Shown: one piece after another, positions 13,547 to 29,371 of the stretch
Layout: each line of letters starts with the position of its first letter
Numbering within the stretch: the first letter of the stretch is position 1
From: Polytrichum commune
Taxonomy: Eukaryota; Streptophyta; Polytrichopsida; Polytrichales; Polytrichaceae
Reading direction: 5' to 3'
Length of the DNA: 64,000 nt
Assembly: GCA_950295325.1 (NCBI GenBank)
Contig: OX485805.1
Span: 58,564,283-58,628,282 of the forward strand
Made by a program: the position numbers and the translations under genes
Notes under the pieces: model-generated
Database searches by the model: none
What the model saw: the letters and a program-made list of their open reading frames with translations, nothing else
Told to the model about the DNA's origin: nothing

Positions 13547-14462
13547 GCACTCTATACTTACTTCTTAATCAGGATTCTCCACAACAACTCCCTTCATGTT
13601 TTAACCTCCCGTAAATTCTCGATAGACAGGAAACCGCTTTTCTTGCACAGAGCCCGATGATTTCGTTCGCAGTGATGACAAAGTTTACTTAGCTCGAAGA
13701 CTGCATCACCCTTTAGGACCGTAAACCTATCCAACAACCTCAACCGGTTCTCGAACGTCTCAAATTTCAACACCTAGAAGACCACACCTGCTTGTCGGCT
13801 GGCTGGATGGCTGCACAGAGCTCGGTGAGGAGGAGCTTTGAATTCTTATCTTAGCTCACAAGTCAACCGAGACCGAACCTCGCCAACCTAACTTATTAAT
13901 CCACCTCTTGCCAGAGGCTTCAACAAAACGTACGAAAATAGAGCACACCTGAATCGTGCGCTTTCACCAGCTGATGAAGCTGCCAGAACTCCGAACCTCG
14001 TGATCGCTAGGAAGTTGTATACTTAAGTAAGCAACCGGGCATCGGGACAGAGCCAGAAATATGAGGCTTGCCACGCGGCCGACAGATCTGGTGCGACTAA
14101 GAAAAGGAGAGCGAGCACAGGCTGGATGAATGAGTTGAGCGAGAGGTTGAAGCGACGAAGGAGGAGAAGGTTGCCATAAGTGGAATTATTTGCGAAATTA
14201 TATGCGGAATCGCAACGAAAGCTTGGGGGATCCAGCTGCAGCAGAGGAGGGGGCTCTTCTTAGTTAAGTTACTTAGCGGTGGCTAAGGTTAAGCTTTAGA
14301 GCAGAAGTGGATGTGCACCATCATAGTCAGCACACAGATTCTTCTCTGCAACCCTAAAAATGGCAGACAGACACAGGAAAGTGAATCCAATCAATGATCT
14401 ACAGTAGTCCGATGTCATCGCCTTCGCCTCGCCTCTGGTGGGGACAACTTGATGAAGAAGCA

Positions 14463-14552
14463 CCGGCCATGGCCATGGCCGGCTATGGCTCTTTTGGCTA
14501 TGGCGTTTATGGCTATGGCGGCTATGGCGGCTATGGCTATGGCCACAGGTCT
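14463..14552. repeat. 20-bp palindrome and GGCTATGGC-type hexamer array
   Basis: CCGGCCATGGCCATGGCCGG at 14463-14482 is a perfect palindrome. It is followed by an imperfect array of GGCTAT / GGCTATGGC units to about 14552. In one frame the array reads Gly-Tyr-Gly repeats and in another Ala-Met-Ala. It is GC-rich against an AT-rich background. Neither ORF has a plausible remainder, so no gene is called. Confidence 0.75.
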
Positions 14553-14599
14553 TCCAACTTATATTTCATGCACATTTTTGTTGAATGTGGAGGTCCATA

Positions 14600-16520
14600 A
14601 CATAACCAATTGGCGCTTGAGGTGGCATTTCATGATTGGGTAACATGAAGACTTCCTCAAAATAAAGAACTGGGGTTGATTCTCTTTTGTTAAAATATGT
14701 CCCATATATTGCAAAATGCCCCTCTTGTAGGTGCTGGGGCATTATGTTCCATAACATGCCCATGACATGCATCATAATCCATTGTATTTGTTTTTGTAAT
14801 CAATCCATTTTTTACACATGATAGGGCCTCGAGGAGAGGGCATTCACATAATTAAGGGCCTACAGCCAAGGATAGTAACTTGTGGTGTAAGGCCGGCAAT
14901 TCCGGGAATGCCCTATCCAATAGGCCCTACCCTATACGTAAAGCCTTGCCAATAATTTCACTTTGCAATGGAGGGGTTCCTTATATTGCAAATTTGCCCA
15001 CCATCAATCTCACAAAGCATTATGTGTAACCACCCTTGCACCGTCGATCTTTCCTATATCTAACATTCCCAAATTATGGGGATGGTGTACGTTGTATAAG
15101 GCCCTCAATTGTGGCCTTTCATGAATACATGCCGATTTTCGAGTTCCTTCATACACACAATGTTTTGTCAATTACATGACCCTCTCCTTCCCATGCCCTC
15201 AATGTAGGTTGTTGATCCCGTGATCATAAAGTCTAGAGATTTAGGACATCAAACTATTTATCTCTAGTAACCATGCTTGGGCCTTTGGCCCTTGAAGGAT
15301 CCCTATAGAGGTTTTTTTCTCTAAATATGTACAATCTTGTTACATTTGGGGTCATCGCTTATTTCTAAAAGTCTTGGGTATTGCCCTCGTATCAAAGATG
15401 GATTGTAAATTATAACTTGGAGACCTAATTATGTGTTGGATTCCAAGAAAAATATGAAGGTTGAATTTTATATATATATATATCTCATCATCCGGGCGAG
15501 AAGCGCAACATTAAGATTCTAGCCTAATTTTTAAACTTATGACCACAAAATCATTATTTTGACATATATATTTGTGACATCATTATTATGATGACGGTGA
15601 GTATATAGGGTCGTTTTGAAATAACTTGATGTGAACACAAAGTTGCCGTATTTCACAACTCAAGGTGACACAAAACACCTACAATTGCACCAAATAACAA
15701 CATGGAAGTTGTTGGATCCTTTGATGTGTCGAAGTTGCAAGTGGATGTTAAAATCACACGCATGAATAATTTGATGGAGGTTTAGTGTGAACAATATGAG
15801 AGCCTCTATATGAGACACACGACAACCCTCCCGCTTCGGTACAAAATTACCACCCTACATGGAGCACTTTTATTTCGTCACGAGTCAATACTATAGCACA
15901 TCCTAGCATATTCCACTCCCACTATTATTATAACTATACATGTTAGAAACCCAAATCTCACAACTTGCTTTCGGAAATGAAAATAATACAAGTTGGATTG
16001 AATATCATGATTTTAGGAAAGGTAGTACTTTGTTAACTTGTTGAAATTCCTTTGATTTGTTTTTTGTTTTATATCTTTGTGTTTTGAATTGGGAAGGTTA
16101 TCTTGTTGTTGAGGTCCTTTCTTAGTTCGTGATTGAAAACCAAGTGGGCGATGCAAGAATGTAACACAATGACAAAACTTGCAACAACATGCAACATTGC
16201 AACTTTGAAACAAGATCAAATTATGTATGTGCGTGGTCAAATAGGACACGAGGATATTCCATTCTATAGGTGATAGCTATTAGCTACATATGCTTCTCAA
16301 TGTGTGTGCCTATATAGACATCGGGTTGTCTGCAACCATTGAATGAATTGAATGTCGGCGAATTTGCTTCTTCATCGTTCCCAATGGTTGTGCCTATCCA
16401 GCTTCAATGTAATGGTCTCTACCAATCATTCACCACTTGACATTGACCTTGACCACCCGAAATCTGTGGCATTGAGAGCATATAAGGGATGGATTGACAT
16501 ACACATGAGTTTGGACCAAA
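14600..16520. other. intergenic DNA
   Basis: No supported gene or transposon end. A short AT repeat lies at about 15468-15483. Confidence 0.4.
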
Positions 16521-16529
16521 TACTATTCT

Positions 16530-18066
16530 CCCTCTTTAGTATGACACGGTTGGGAAACACAAGAAAAATTGTATTATCGAGGTGTCATCTTCTCATTAAT
16601 ATGACAAATGGTGTAAAGTTGTCGTATTATTGAGGGAATACAAAAAAACGTAAGTAATACGAGCTTAAAACATATATGTATATACAATGAGTTTAAGCAA
16701 TGTAGATGGTATGAAATAATAACTTATAACTCCAAACAAATACAAATATTCTCAAGAACTCTTGAAATAAGAGTTCAAAGGTCTACGGTGTTGCTTACCC
16801 AAGTTAGCAATTGTCATCTTATCTTAATTCCCTACTAACTTTTGAAAACTAATAACTTCATCAACACCAAATTGAAAAGAGTTATTAAATAAGAAACTAG
16901 ACAACAATGATGCATGACGTTTAGCATCACTAAGTTTTATTATAAGTGGAGCAACATCATTTAACATTGAAACAACATTTAAAACCCCTAAGCAGAGCAT
17001 CAACAACACATTTGAGGCAATTAATGTCATCGCTATACAATATGCTATGTCCATAATTCTGCACAAAAGAAGGATAGAAAATAACGAGCCAATACCACTT
17101 GACACACAACTACCATAAGAACTCCCAAAACGCTAGCCAACCAATAAATAAAAGATATCACAATAAACTAATGGAAGGCCCATGACTCAACATCCACACC
17201 ACAAAGTTATAACCTTTGCCCCTACAACACTACAACCGCACCAACACATGGCCAACTTGGTCACCCCAGTTTCTATAGTACCCACCCCGAGAGGGGTCAG
17301 TAGTCCTACACCACTAATATTATGTCCAGTGGACATAATATCAAGGGTGGGTCGAACATGCATTTCAATCATGTTGATCCCATCAGGGGTCAGCGTTTCT
17401 TCTCTCTGGAGCAACATCATCCACACGTTATTGAATCTAGATCAACATTAAGATCAAAGTCTTGTGCATAATTGGTTCCCAAAGCAACATCCACCAACTC
17501 ATTAATACTCAATTCCAACTCAACAATCTCTTCCCCTTCCATCTGAATGTAAGTCTTCATTGACATCTCATCATCACCCAATTGCAACTTTGAAATCAGA
17601 GCACCAAGTTCATATGATTCTTTTTGCATTCTATTCTTCTCCCTTTCATCAACCAAGGCAAAATCAACATTCCATGTTACATGTAATATACGCGCCATCC
17701 CTCCAACAATTATTGCAAGAGAGTGCACGAGATTCTGGTGATACTATATCACCACGAGTACAAGGCAAGAAGCCATGCTAACCCTAACAATGTCTATTCT
17801 ACACTAGTAACCCTAATTCTCATTAAGTTCCCAATGATAAGTGAAGTTCCCAAGTAGTTCCCAAGTGAAATGGATGTATTTTAGATGTACATAACATAGA
17901 TGAAAGGAATTTTAGCATTAACTACCTCTTTAATATGACAAAACGGAGATTCTGAATGTTGCATTATCAAGCGTCATAGTCGTGTAAAAGAGGGGGTTTT
18001 GAACTAAAAAGTTTGGTCTCGCAAAAATATGTCGTGATATCAAGGGTGTTGAATTAACAAGGTTAG
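16530..18066 (-). mobile_element. decayed pogo/Tigger-type DNA transposon, C-terminal part
   Basis: On the minus strand, pieces of the C-terminal region of a Tigger/CENP-B-like (DDE_1) transposase can be read in order. First comes a piece with ESYELGALISKLQLGDDEM and YIQMEGEEIVELELSINEL (about 17640-17430). Next is LIIKLSDAKRHASLLSSFLF (about 16960-16890). Last is KMTIANLGKQHRRPLNSYF, ending at a stop near 16755. Frame changes and stops separate them, and the DNA-binding and most of the DDE region are missing. Degenerate ends rich in TTTAGTATGACAC- and TTGTTAATTCAACAC-like sequence lie near 16530 and 18060. Assignment rests on recalled family features of plant pogo-like proteins. Confidence 0.55.
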
Positions 18067-18094
18067 ACTGTAAACTACATTAAATATTGTATTT

Positions 18095-18290
18095 AGTGTA
18101 ACTTATTATTTGGAATTACACAATGCTATAACTACTTACATTTAGATCTCATTGTGTACCTCAAATTAGTTGTTTGAGCATTATGAAACATTAACATCTT
18201 TACTTGGCAAAAAAAAAAACATCAATAGTTTAAAAGTTGTAGCATTGTGTAACTCCATTTAGTAAGTAACATTAAATATCATCATTACAT
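18095..18290. mobile_element. MITE with about 50-bp imperfect TIRs
   Basis: The left arm includes TTTGGAATTACACAATGCTA and the inverted right arm includes ATGGAGTTACACAATGCTAC. The arms enclose about 100 bp of AT-rich DNA. The TIRs resemble those of the element at 41537-41753 (TTTGGAGTTACACATTGCTA), so the two belong to one family. Confidence 0.6.
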
Positions 18291-18299
18291 GACTATTAG

Positions 18300-20090
18300 A
18301 GTAATTTGTAAAGTAAAGTAGGTGAAACCATGGGTATTATCCCAAACCTTGAGTTTAGGAGAATGAATACAAACTCACCCAAGTTTTCTTCATGCTTAAA
18401 ATTACCTTATACAAAGAGTGGTGTCGAGCTATTGAAAATCAACTTTCTAGCTTATCCTACTAAGATGGGTGGGCCAACTTAACCTTGCATAAGCCCATGT
18501 GGTATTTAGGACAGTGGGTCCCATGCACATACCCTGTTTAAGATCATAACTTTTTTTAAAGTTTGAGAAGTGGAAAAAGGAGATTAAAAAATATTTCACC
18601 CAACTTTCAAAATAGTCTCCAATACACGACAAGCTAATGAGCTCTTAATAGAGAGTTTTCTCAAAGAAGGATCAAACATGTGGTTTCATCCCTCTTTGAA
18701 GAACTTTACGGATAAGTCTATTAGAGGTTTCTTTTCACATATTCACAAATTTTAAAAATACATATATTCCAACATCTCATCCAATCCAAAATACTTGCAT
18801 GTGTTCACATTTGCTTAAAACCCTATGATAGTTACACCAAGTTTGAAAGTGGGGGAACACTTCATTTTTTATTTTTTTGCGTTGGCGAAGAAATAAGTAA
18901 CTTGTGTTCCAACATGGCCCTTCCACACTTCTTAGGCAATATCCATTGCATTCTCATTAGATGCAATAACATTCTCAACATTCATCCTATATGGCCAAAA
19001 TAAACATTGCTTTTTCCTTATATGATCCCCCCCCCCCTAACACAATATCTATCATGAAGCTCGTCATCACTAGCCAATGAAAACTCCCTCTAAAACAACA
19101 AATGATGCTAGGTATTGAAGATATATCCCCAACCAAAACCAACCATCAATTTCCATAAACACACCTAATCCTTAGAGGACCAAGGGGCTCAATGTATGGC
19201 ATATATGCATACTTCATATGAGCCTCTCCGAGTCTTTCAAGTAAAGCTTTCTTAGATTTTAGGGTTTTAGATAGAACAAATGAATGGTGATAAGTTAGAC
19301 AAATCTGCTTAACTTGTACGTGTTACTAATCCCTACAATGTATGTTGAGACAAATTGGTTTATTATAGAGAGTCAAAAGATAAAGATGGTTACTAAGTAG
19401 TTTTAAGAAGCATAATTGATGGTATCCAACTTTTATGAATTGTGACATGCTTTTTAAAAATTTGATTTTTTGTGATGCATCAAAATATTGTCAATGAGTG
19501 CATATTTGTTTGCATTGTTTCTAAGTTGTGGAGCAAGTGGGGCTTTTAACAATATCAAATTGGACCAATGTTGTCTCCACTCAAACGTCTCCACTAATGA
19601 TATGGAACTACTTGATCTAAACATGAAAGTACCTATTTGAGTTACATGTACTATCTTTGCCCAATGGTCAAATTAATATATGACCAATGTGGGTGATTGA
19701 ATTGGCAAACATATAAGAATTGCAAAGACATTTGGACATCAAGGCTTCCAACCTCACTTGAATATGTACAATCGCATATACAATAATATCTATCATAGTA
19801 CAATCCCATGCTAGTATACACACATTGAAGTATGTAATTCACAAGTCATTCTCTAAAAAACACAAAGACCCAATTTAAATTAAACGTCATCCATGGTAGC
19901 CATTGGATACCTACAAAAACACTTAGAAGTTAACACACATTTTATACTTCTCTCCAATGCCCATTCAAGCAACCAATGGCATGATGCAGTCCTATTATTA
20001 ATGATGTGTCAAATAAAAAACATTCTTTTTAGGCTTATGCAATTTACAACACTTTGGCCCATGCAATTGCAAATGCCATATTATATCGGC
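18300..20090. other. intergenic DNA
   Basis: Nothing supported. A poly-C run lies at about 19028-19037. Confidence 0.4.
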
Positions 20091-20096
20091 TTGTGT

Positions 20097-20215
20097 CTTG
20101 GTGTCAAAGGCCCTCCTCAACTACATTATTCACACTTTAAATCTACCCACTCATGACACTATAGAATCACAAAGCAATTTAAAGTCTTCCTCTTCTACAC
20201 ATGCTACATATGCTT
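20097..20215 (+). repeat. decayed copy 1 of the ATP synthase beta leader region
   Basis: The order of motifs GTGTCAAAGGCC, AAATCTAC, then GTCTTCCTCTTCT matches that at 21669-21820, just upstream of the ATP synthase start codon. The copy is strongly diverged. Confidence 0.5.
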
Positions 20216-20404
20216 CTTGATCTTATTTTATTCATACAAAATTTGAAATACGATAATAGAATCCTAGTGATCCTTAAATACAAATTTTTATGAATCCAAA
20301 ATTGAAAATTGAGCCATCGGTATATGTGCCATATTAGGATATAAAATTGTTGTTGTTGTTAGATTTAGATCAAATTGACGCATGCCATGTCCCATGAATT
20401 GGAA

Positions 20405-20570
20405 TGATTGTCTCTAGTGCCAAAGGCCTCTCTAGCCATCTCTCCTATTTTATATCTACCTCCCATGCCAATCTTCCCTTCAATGCAGACATGGCCCGAA
20501 AAGCACTTGTGAGGTGGTACACACACAAGGCAATTTACAGTCTTCCTCTTCCAAAGCTTCACTATTGTGG
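20405..20570 (+). repeat. decayed copy 2 of the ATP synthase beta leader region
   Basis: The motif order is GCCAAAGGCCTC, CATCTC, TGCCAATCTTCCC, AAGCAC, then GTCTTCCTCTTC and AAAGCTTC. The same order with the same spacing is found at 21669-21820. The copy carries no part of the coding exon. Confidence 0.6.
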
Positions 20571-20587
20571 ATTCAAACCCTAAGTAA

Positions 20588-21228
20588 GTAGCGTAAACTC
20601 CTTGGTGAGGCCCAAAATGTTGCTCCCGACCAATAGAATCACTTGATATGGAACTTGTCTACTCATGGACGTTAATGGAAACCCCACCTTGACACACAAA
20701 GTTGTCGATGTGTGTGCGTTGTTAATACTTTGGTCCATGAAACGTTTGTGTCCGACATGTCATTTATTATGGGCACGAGAATTACTTAGTCAAAGGGCAT
20801 GAATAAACATGTTGTGTTTCTCAGAAAACAACAACTTCAATCTTAGTGTCACATCAAGATCCCATGAATAATAATATCTATTTTGTTTAGAATGAACAAA
20901 GTGGGCACGAGGTTAGAAATGTCATGGGTTCTTATACTTGTTAATGGAGGTTCTTTGATATTGGACCCTATGGTGGACTTGCATTAAAATTTGGGTCCAA
21001 AACACCCCTTGAATGGACTTTACTTTCGTGACTCAAAATTGGACCCAAGTTTGAAGATTGGTTTCTCCAACTAGAGATTTTTTTGTTGCATGAACAATGC
21101 CGAGATTTGGTAGGAAAGTGAAACCACATTAGTGCAACCACTTCCATTTTCAGTTCTTGGACTTGGACCACCTTAATATAAACTCCTTGGGTCCAAAATC
21201 TTGCTCCCGATCAATAGGATCACTCAAT
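20588..21228. repeat. direct repeat pair about 0.6 kb apart
   Basis: About 45 bp starting TAAACTCCTTGG and containing TTGCTCCCGA and CAATAG occurs near 20592-20645 and again near 21178-21227, with a 6-bp insertion in the first copy. Confidence 0.6.
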
Positions 21229-21328
21229 TTTGTAGTTTCCTTGGTCTTAGACCCTGGTGTAAACCCACACCCTAAGATATTTTAAACCACCCTTAGCTCA
21301 ACAAAAAATTGACCTCACACGCAACGGC

Positions 21329-21615
21329 TAGAGAGAGGGAATGATTGAATACGAACATGTATCTCTCATTCATCCAACATAAAAAACTTGAAAGAGTACA
21401 CAGTTCAAACGTTTAGTTCAATTGACACCAAAATTAGCTTAGAAAACTCCAAATTAGTGTAGACCATTGGAAGGTGAGAAGTCTACATGTTGTAGAAAAT
21501 TAAGCTGGATGTGAGATGAATCGGCCGCAAACTTATCATAAGGCAAGGGGTTAAGAAGTTTTTATGTTGGATGGATGAGAGGTGCGTTCGGTTGTATGCG
21601 ATAATTCCCTCTCTC
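21329..21615. mobile_element. Mutator-like MITE with 9-bp target-site duplication
   Basis: The terminal inverted repeats begin GAGAGAGGGAAT and continue for about 55 bp through a shared CATCCAACATAAAA block. The element is flanked by the identical 9-mer CGCAACGGC at 21320-21328 and 21616-21624, which fits Mutator-superfamily insertion. It is about 287 bp long with no ORF. It sits about 325 bp upstream of the ATP synthase start codon, so it may lie in or next to that promoter. A second member is at 36232-36461. Confidence 0.85.
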
Positions 21616-21664
21616 CGCAACGGCCCCATCAAAGGGAAGGGCCACTCTAACTTACTGCCCTCTC

Positions 21665-21940
21665 CCAGTGTCAAAGGCCTCCACAGCCGCATCTCGCAGT
21701 GCAAATCTACGTTCCTTGCCAATCTTCCCCTGTAGGTACATCTGCCTCCCTAGAAGCACAGGCGATCTGGTAGATACACGCAGCAGTTCCCACTCTTCGT
21801 CTTCCTCTTCTAAAAGCTTCCTCTTCCCTCCAGTCTCGCGTGAGCCGCAGTTGCACCAGAACCAAACCCTCGCTCGCCATAGCCACCTTCCTCCCCCCCC
21901 CTGCTAGGGTTTCACCAAACCCTTGCACGTCTCGGCCACC
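21665..21940 (+). promoter_or_regulatory. 5' leader / proximal promoter of ATP synthase beta
   Basis: This is pyrimidine-rich, GC-richer sequence just upstream of the start codon, including a TCTTCGTCTTCCTCTTCT tract and AGGGTTTCACC. I saw no clear TATA box. Two decayed copies of this region lie upstream at 20097 and 20405. Confidence 0.45.
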
Positions 21941-25869
<3,929 letters not shown>

Positions 25870-26149
25870 GTTGTTGCCTGCTCACTTCCTAGCTCTGGGA
25901 TTGATTGTTACTAATGATGCTGAAATCATGTGGTGGCCCAACCAGTAGTTTGAAACAATTCAAGCAGCATACAGGAGAGGAAGATTAGAAACAATTTTGA
26001 ATGTGGTTTGGTTAGAACTCGTTGAGAATTTGTTGATGTTCCCCATACTGTGTGATGGGGTAGACGGGTCCACAGGGGTGGCTGTTCTGAAAAAGGTATT
26101 CTCCTCTCAAAGGTTTTTATTTCCAACCTGTGGTATGTATCACTGTGCA

Positions 26150-26155
26150 AATAAA
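26150..26155 (+). terminator. candidate poly(A) signal of ATP synthase beta
   Basis: AATAAA lies about 280 bases after the stop codon in otherwise featureless 3' flank. Plant poly(A) signals are loose, so this is only a candidate. Confidence 0.4.
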
Positions 26156-26239
26156 TTGAGGTGGGCTTCAGCAATGTGGTGCATATGCTACATTGTCTTT
26201 CTCCTGCAAGTCAGTTTTGGAATGGATTGTGATGGAAGC

Positions 26240-27510
26240 TAATCACGCAAAGCTTATTTCATCACAATTCGCCACTTGAAGCATGGATGTAGTGCGGTTA
26301 TTACTCTTGATGAGGTTTCCCTCAAGGGTACTTGGAGAGGGGTTTTGATTTCAACTTCATCAGCTTCTAGAAACATCTTGTATCCTAATTTCTTTGTAAT
26401 GACGAAATACTCAGCTCCTAGTGAGTTTGCTCTCAGATGGTGGAATGTTGTACTATTTCCTGTTCCGGAATTGGAGAGAAACATTTTATGTTCATCCTCG
26501 GGTACTTTTGCAATATTCTTTAAACATCCATCAATTGAATATTGGATAGGGACCTAAGTCGTCGCATCTATTAGTTTAAGCGGTGAGTGATTTGGTGGTT
26601 GTTTGTCAGATGTTTGGATGTCAATCTAGGAATATCCAGAACTGTGTAAAGACTTACAAGCGTTGAGCAAAGTCCACATGTCCACTAATATAACTAAATT
26701 CACTATTGAACGATGAATGCTTAGACGGGAATCGGCAGTGTACAATCATATGTGCAATCAGGTTGACCTCGCAATAATCGCAGATAATTTGCAAATGGCA
26801 ACGCTAGAAGGAGATCCATTAGTTCGTCGCTACGAGTCAGGACATTTTCCTCTTTAGTTAATTCGAGGAAGTCATGTCTATCTCCCCAATTTTCTTCCTG
26901 GAAGCTAAAAGAGTTCTTTTGTTCTGTAATATAGCCAACCCGAGAGAGAGAGCTGAGAGTCACCAGTGGAATTGGCTTGTTCTACCAAGTCTTTGACCCA
27001 TCATCCCAAATCCAAATCAAAGAGATTGGACATCAAGTTGCACAAAGTTGCGATTAAAAGGTTTCCGTACAGCTGCATTCAAAGTATGGTACAATCCAGC
27101 ACTGGTTACTTTGGTTCTCAAAATCTTCAGATTCTAGGGCCCCATGACTTCCTGCAACCAGTAACTTACAATTTTTGCAGAGGGCATGTAGGTTGTCAGT
27201 GCAAGAGAATCCTCAATTGCACATGTTCAACTCTTTTCAGATAATCCGAAATGCAGTCATGAGAACCACCAAGAGTTGTGCTCTATAAATGTGTCGTTCT
27301 CTTGAGATTCTACAATGCAGAATGGAATACTAGGACATCCACTGTGATTGAAGAATTGTGTGATTCATCGAGAACTATTTCTGTGATATAATGTTTCATC
27401 CCCCCGATCATTACTAGAGCTAGCTTTTGAACTGCTCTTGCTGCCATGGCCTTCACGTGGCTAAGAGCAGACCGTCCGCCTCGACATCAGCTTTCCCTTT
27501 GCACATTGCA
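26240..27510. other. intergenic DNA between ATP synthase beta and the EF-hand gene
   Basis: Overlapping ORFs on both strands at 26254-26557 have no recognisable domain. Nothing else is supported. Confidence 0.4.
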
Positions 27511-27519
27511 AATTGCACG

Positions 27520-28063
27520 AATGTATACGGATCGTATTCAATACCAAAAGGGCTGATTCTGAGATGCTTTCGTGGTTCACTGAGCAGCTCAATCATACGT
27601 TTTGGCGATACAACCTGCTACAGGGAGTAGTAGGACGCAAACATATACGGTCTTTGGCGCTCTTGCTATTTGTCTCGTATATACTCTCTTGCTCCTCCCG
27701 ATAGCAGGTCAACAAATACCTAGTCTCACGCCGATCGCAATGTCTTCGACTAGGATTCTAAAATTCTTTGCGACATTTGGTGGAAGTATGACCAAAGCCG
27801 GAATTTGAAATGCTTTTGGCGTCAGTATTGTCCTGTTTGCCTAAAGGCGACTTAAGATCGGTTTGAGCATCAACCTTCATTCTCCAAACCTCGATTTGTA
27901 CTTTGTGGGGATGTACACGGATCATCTTCGGCCTCATTGTAGGTGATTTCGTGGCTCGAGCAGTTCAATCATCAGATATGTCCAATATTTGTTGCGATTC
28001 GACCTGCTACATGGCCATATGGTCTCGGCCGTCCTGGAGCTCGCCTCATACATGCTCCCTGAT
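27520..28063. repeat. decayed direct duplication downstream of the EF-hand gene
   Basis: The block at about 27520-27697 (GTATACGGATC, TTTCGTGGTTC, GAGCAGCTCAATCAT, CAACCTGCTACA) is repeated in the same order at about 27912-28063 (GTACACGGATC, TTTCGTGGCTC, GAGCAGTTCAATCAT, CGACCTGCTACA). The second block lies in the likely 3' UTR of the minus-strand EF-hand gene. Confidence 0.6.
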
Positions 28064-28135
28064 ACTTCTGGAGGTATCATCTTAACAAAACCTAGTCCAG
28101 AATGTCGTGGTACAATGAAGTGAAAGAACTTCATT

Positions 28136-29371
28136 CTACGCACCACATGGTATACCAGCCATAAGCTGCTTAAACTCCGAGAAGTCGACTTGGCCATCAT
28201 TGTTGCGATCGACAGCAGAGATCATTCGCTGACAATCTTGTACTTCCACTCCAAGATTGATGCCTAGATTGCGAAGAACAGTTTGCAATTCAGTCACTGA
28301 GATGAATCCATCTTGGTTTTTGTCAAAGACTTGGAAAGCTTCCAGCAACTCCGCATCCTCGTCGTCATCCTGCTCTTTAGCAGAAGACCCTAGCCAGTCT
28401 AATTCTCCCGAGTCTGTCAAAGAGGTGTGAAGGTCAAGAAACTCCTCGAAGTCCACATATCCATCTCCATTCACGTCCACAGACTCGATCATGCACGAGA
28501 TTTCTTCCTCCGAGATATGGACGTCGAGCTTTCTCATGAATTTTTGAAGATCACTTTTGCAAATGTAGCCATCTCCATTTTCGTCGTACGTGTCGAAGAC
28601 TCTCTTCATTTCTGATATTATTATAAGCTCGTCATTCTCGGCTTCTTCATTACTTCCTGTCGATTTGTTATCACCATTTGCAATTTGCTCAATTATATTA
28701 CTACCTGTCGATCTGTAAAACACATGACAATGTTTTCGTACAAATTAAATAAGCTGCCTTCAATTTTATCAGGGGTTGATCACAATTAAGGTAGTGCGGC
28801 CTCTTAAAATATTTAGGTAGACGAGCCTAGTCCAGTTACTTCCAGGAGGCTTGGCCTCTTCCTAATGTGCAATAAATCTAGAAAAAAAGATCTTGTTAAT
28901 CACAAAATCACATTTCCGGCTTCCACTTGCCAGGGGATCGAATTATGTGTGACTTGTTTCAAAGTTGCAGCCATAGTCACTTTAAGCCTTGCTTACCGAC
29001 TCTAGGACCTCCTGAGACATGATGCAAGGTAAGGCTACTCATCCTGTTTGGCTTTCCATAACTTAATGACGAAAAGTGGAGGCGGTTCAGACATTAGGCA
29101 TTCTTGAAAAGAAAGTGTGAGTTGTTGAACACTACCGGCAGCTGGAGGAAGCCGACTCGCCGCTAATTGAATAGAATCTTCCACTCGAATTTTCGGCTTC
29201 ATCCTTCGACCCCGAATTGGACCAAGAAATCTCGCTGCTTCTTTCGTCGTCGGAGCTGCTTTCTATAGAATTTCCTACCTCACCTTTGGCTGCTACCAGG
29301 ACTTTGTATGGAAAGAACAATCCTTCCGACTCCAAGAAGCTCCTCAATACCTCGTGATCATGTACTGCCAT
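28136..29371 (-). CDS. four-EF-hand calmodulin-like calcium sensor, 2 exons
   Basis: Predicted Ca2+-binding sensor that relays calcium signals to partner proteins. Exons are 29371-29136 and 28712-28136, joined across a GT-AG intron in phase 2, giving 270 residues. Four EF-hand loops are visible: 122-133 (DENGDGYICKSD), 158-169 (DVNGDGYVDFEE), 209-220 (DKNQDGFISVTE) and 247-258 (DRNNDGQVDFSE). Loops 2-4 are canonical; loop 1 ends in Asp instead of the usual Glu, which may change its affinity or metal preference. The first about 110 residues are a Ser/Glu/Asp-rich extension with no transmembrane or clear targeting signal, and are absent from calmodulin itself. An acidic EQDDDEDAE linker separates the EF-hand pairs. 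The ATG at 29371 is the first in frame after upstream stops. Confidence 0.92.

Noticed and set aside
14394-14643. Gly-Tyr- and Ala-Met-rich ORFs
   Set aside because: They are translations of the GGCTAT array in different frames, with no plausible flanking coding sequence.
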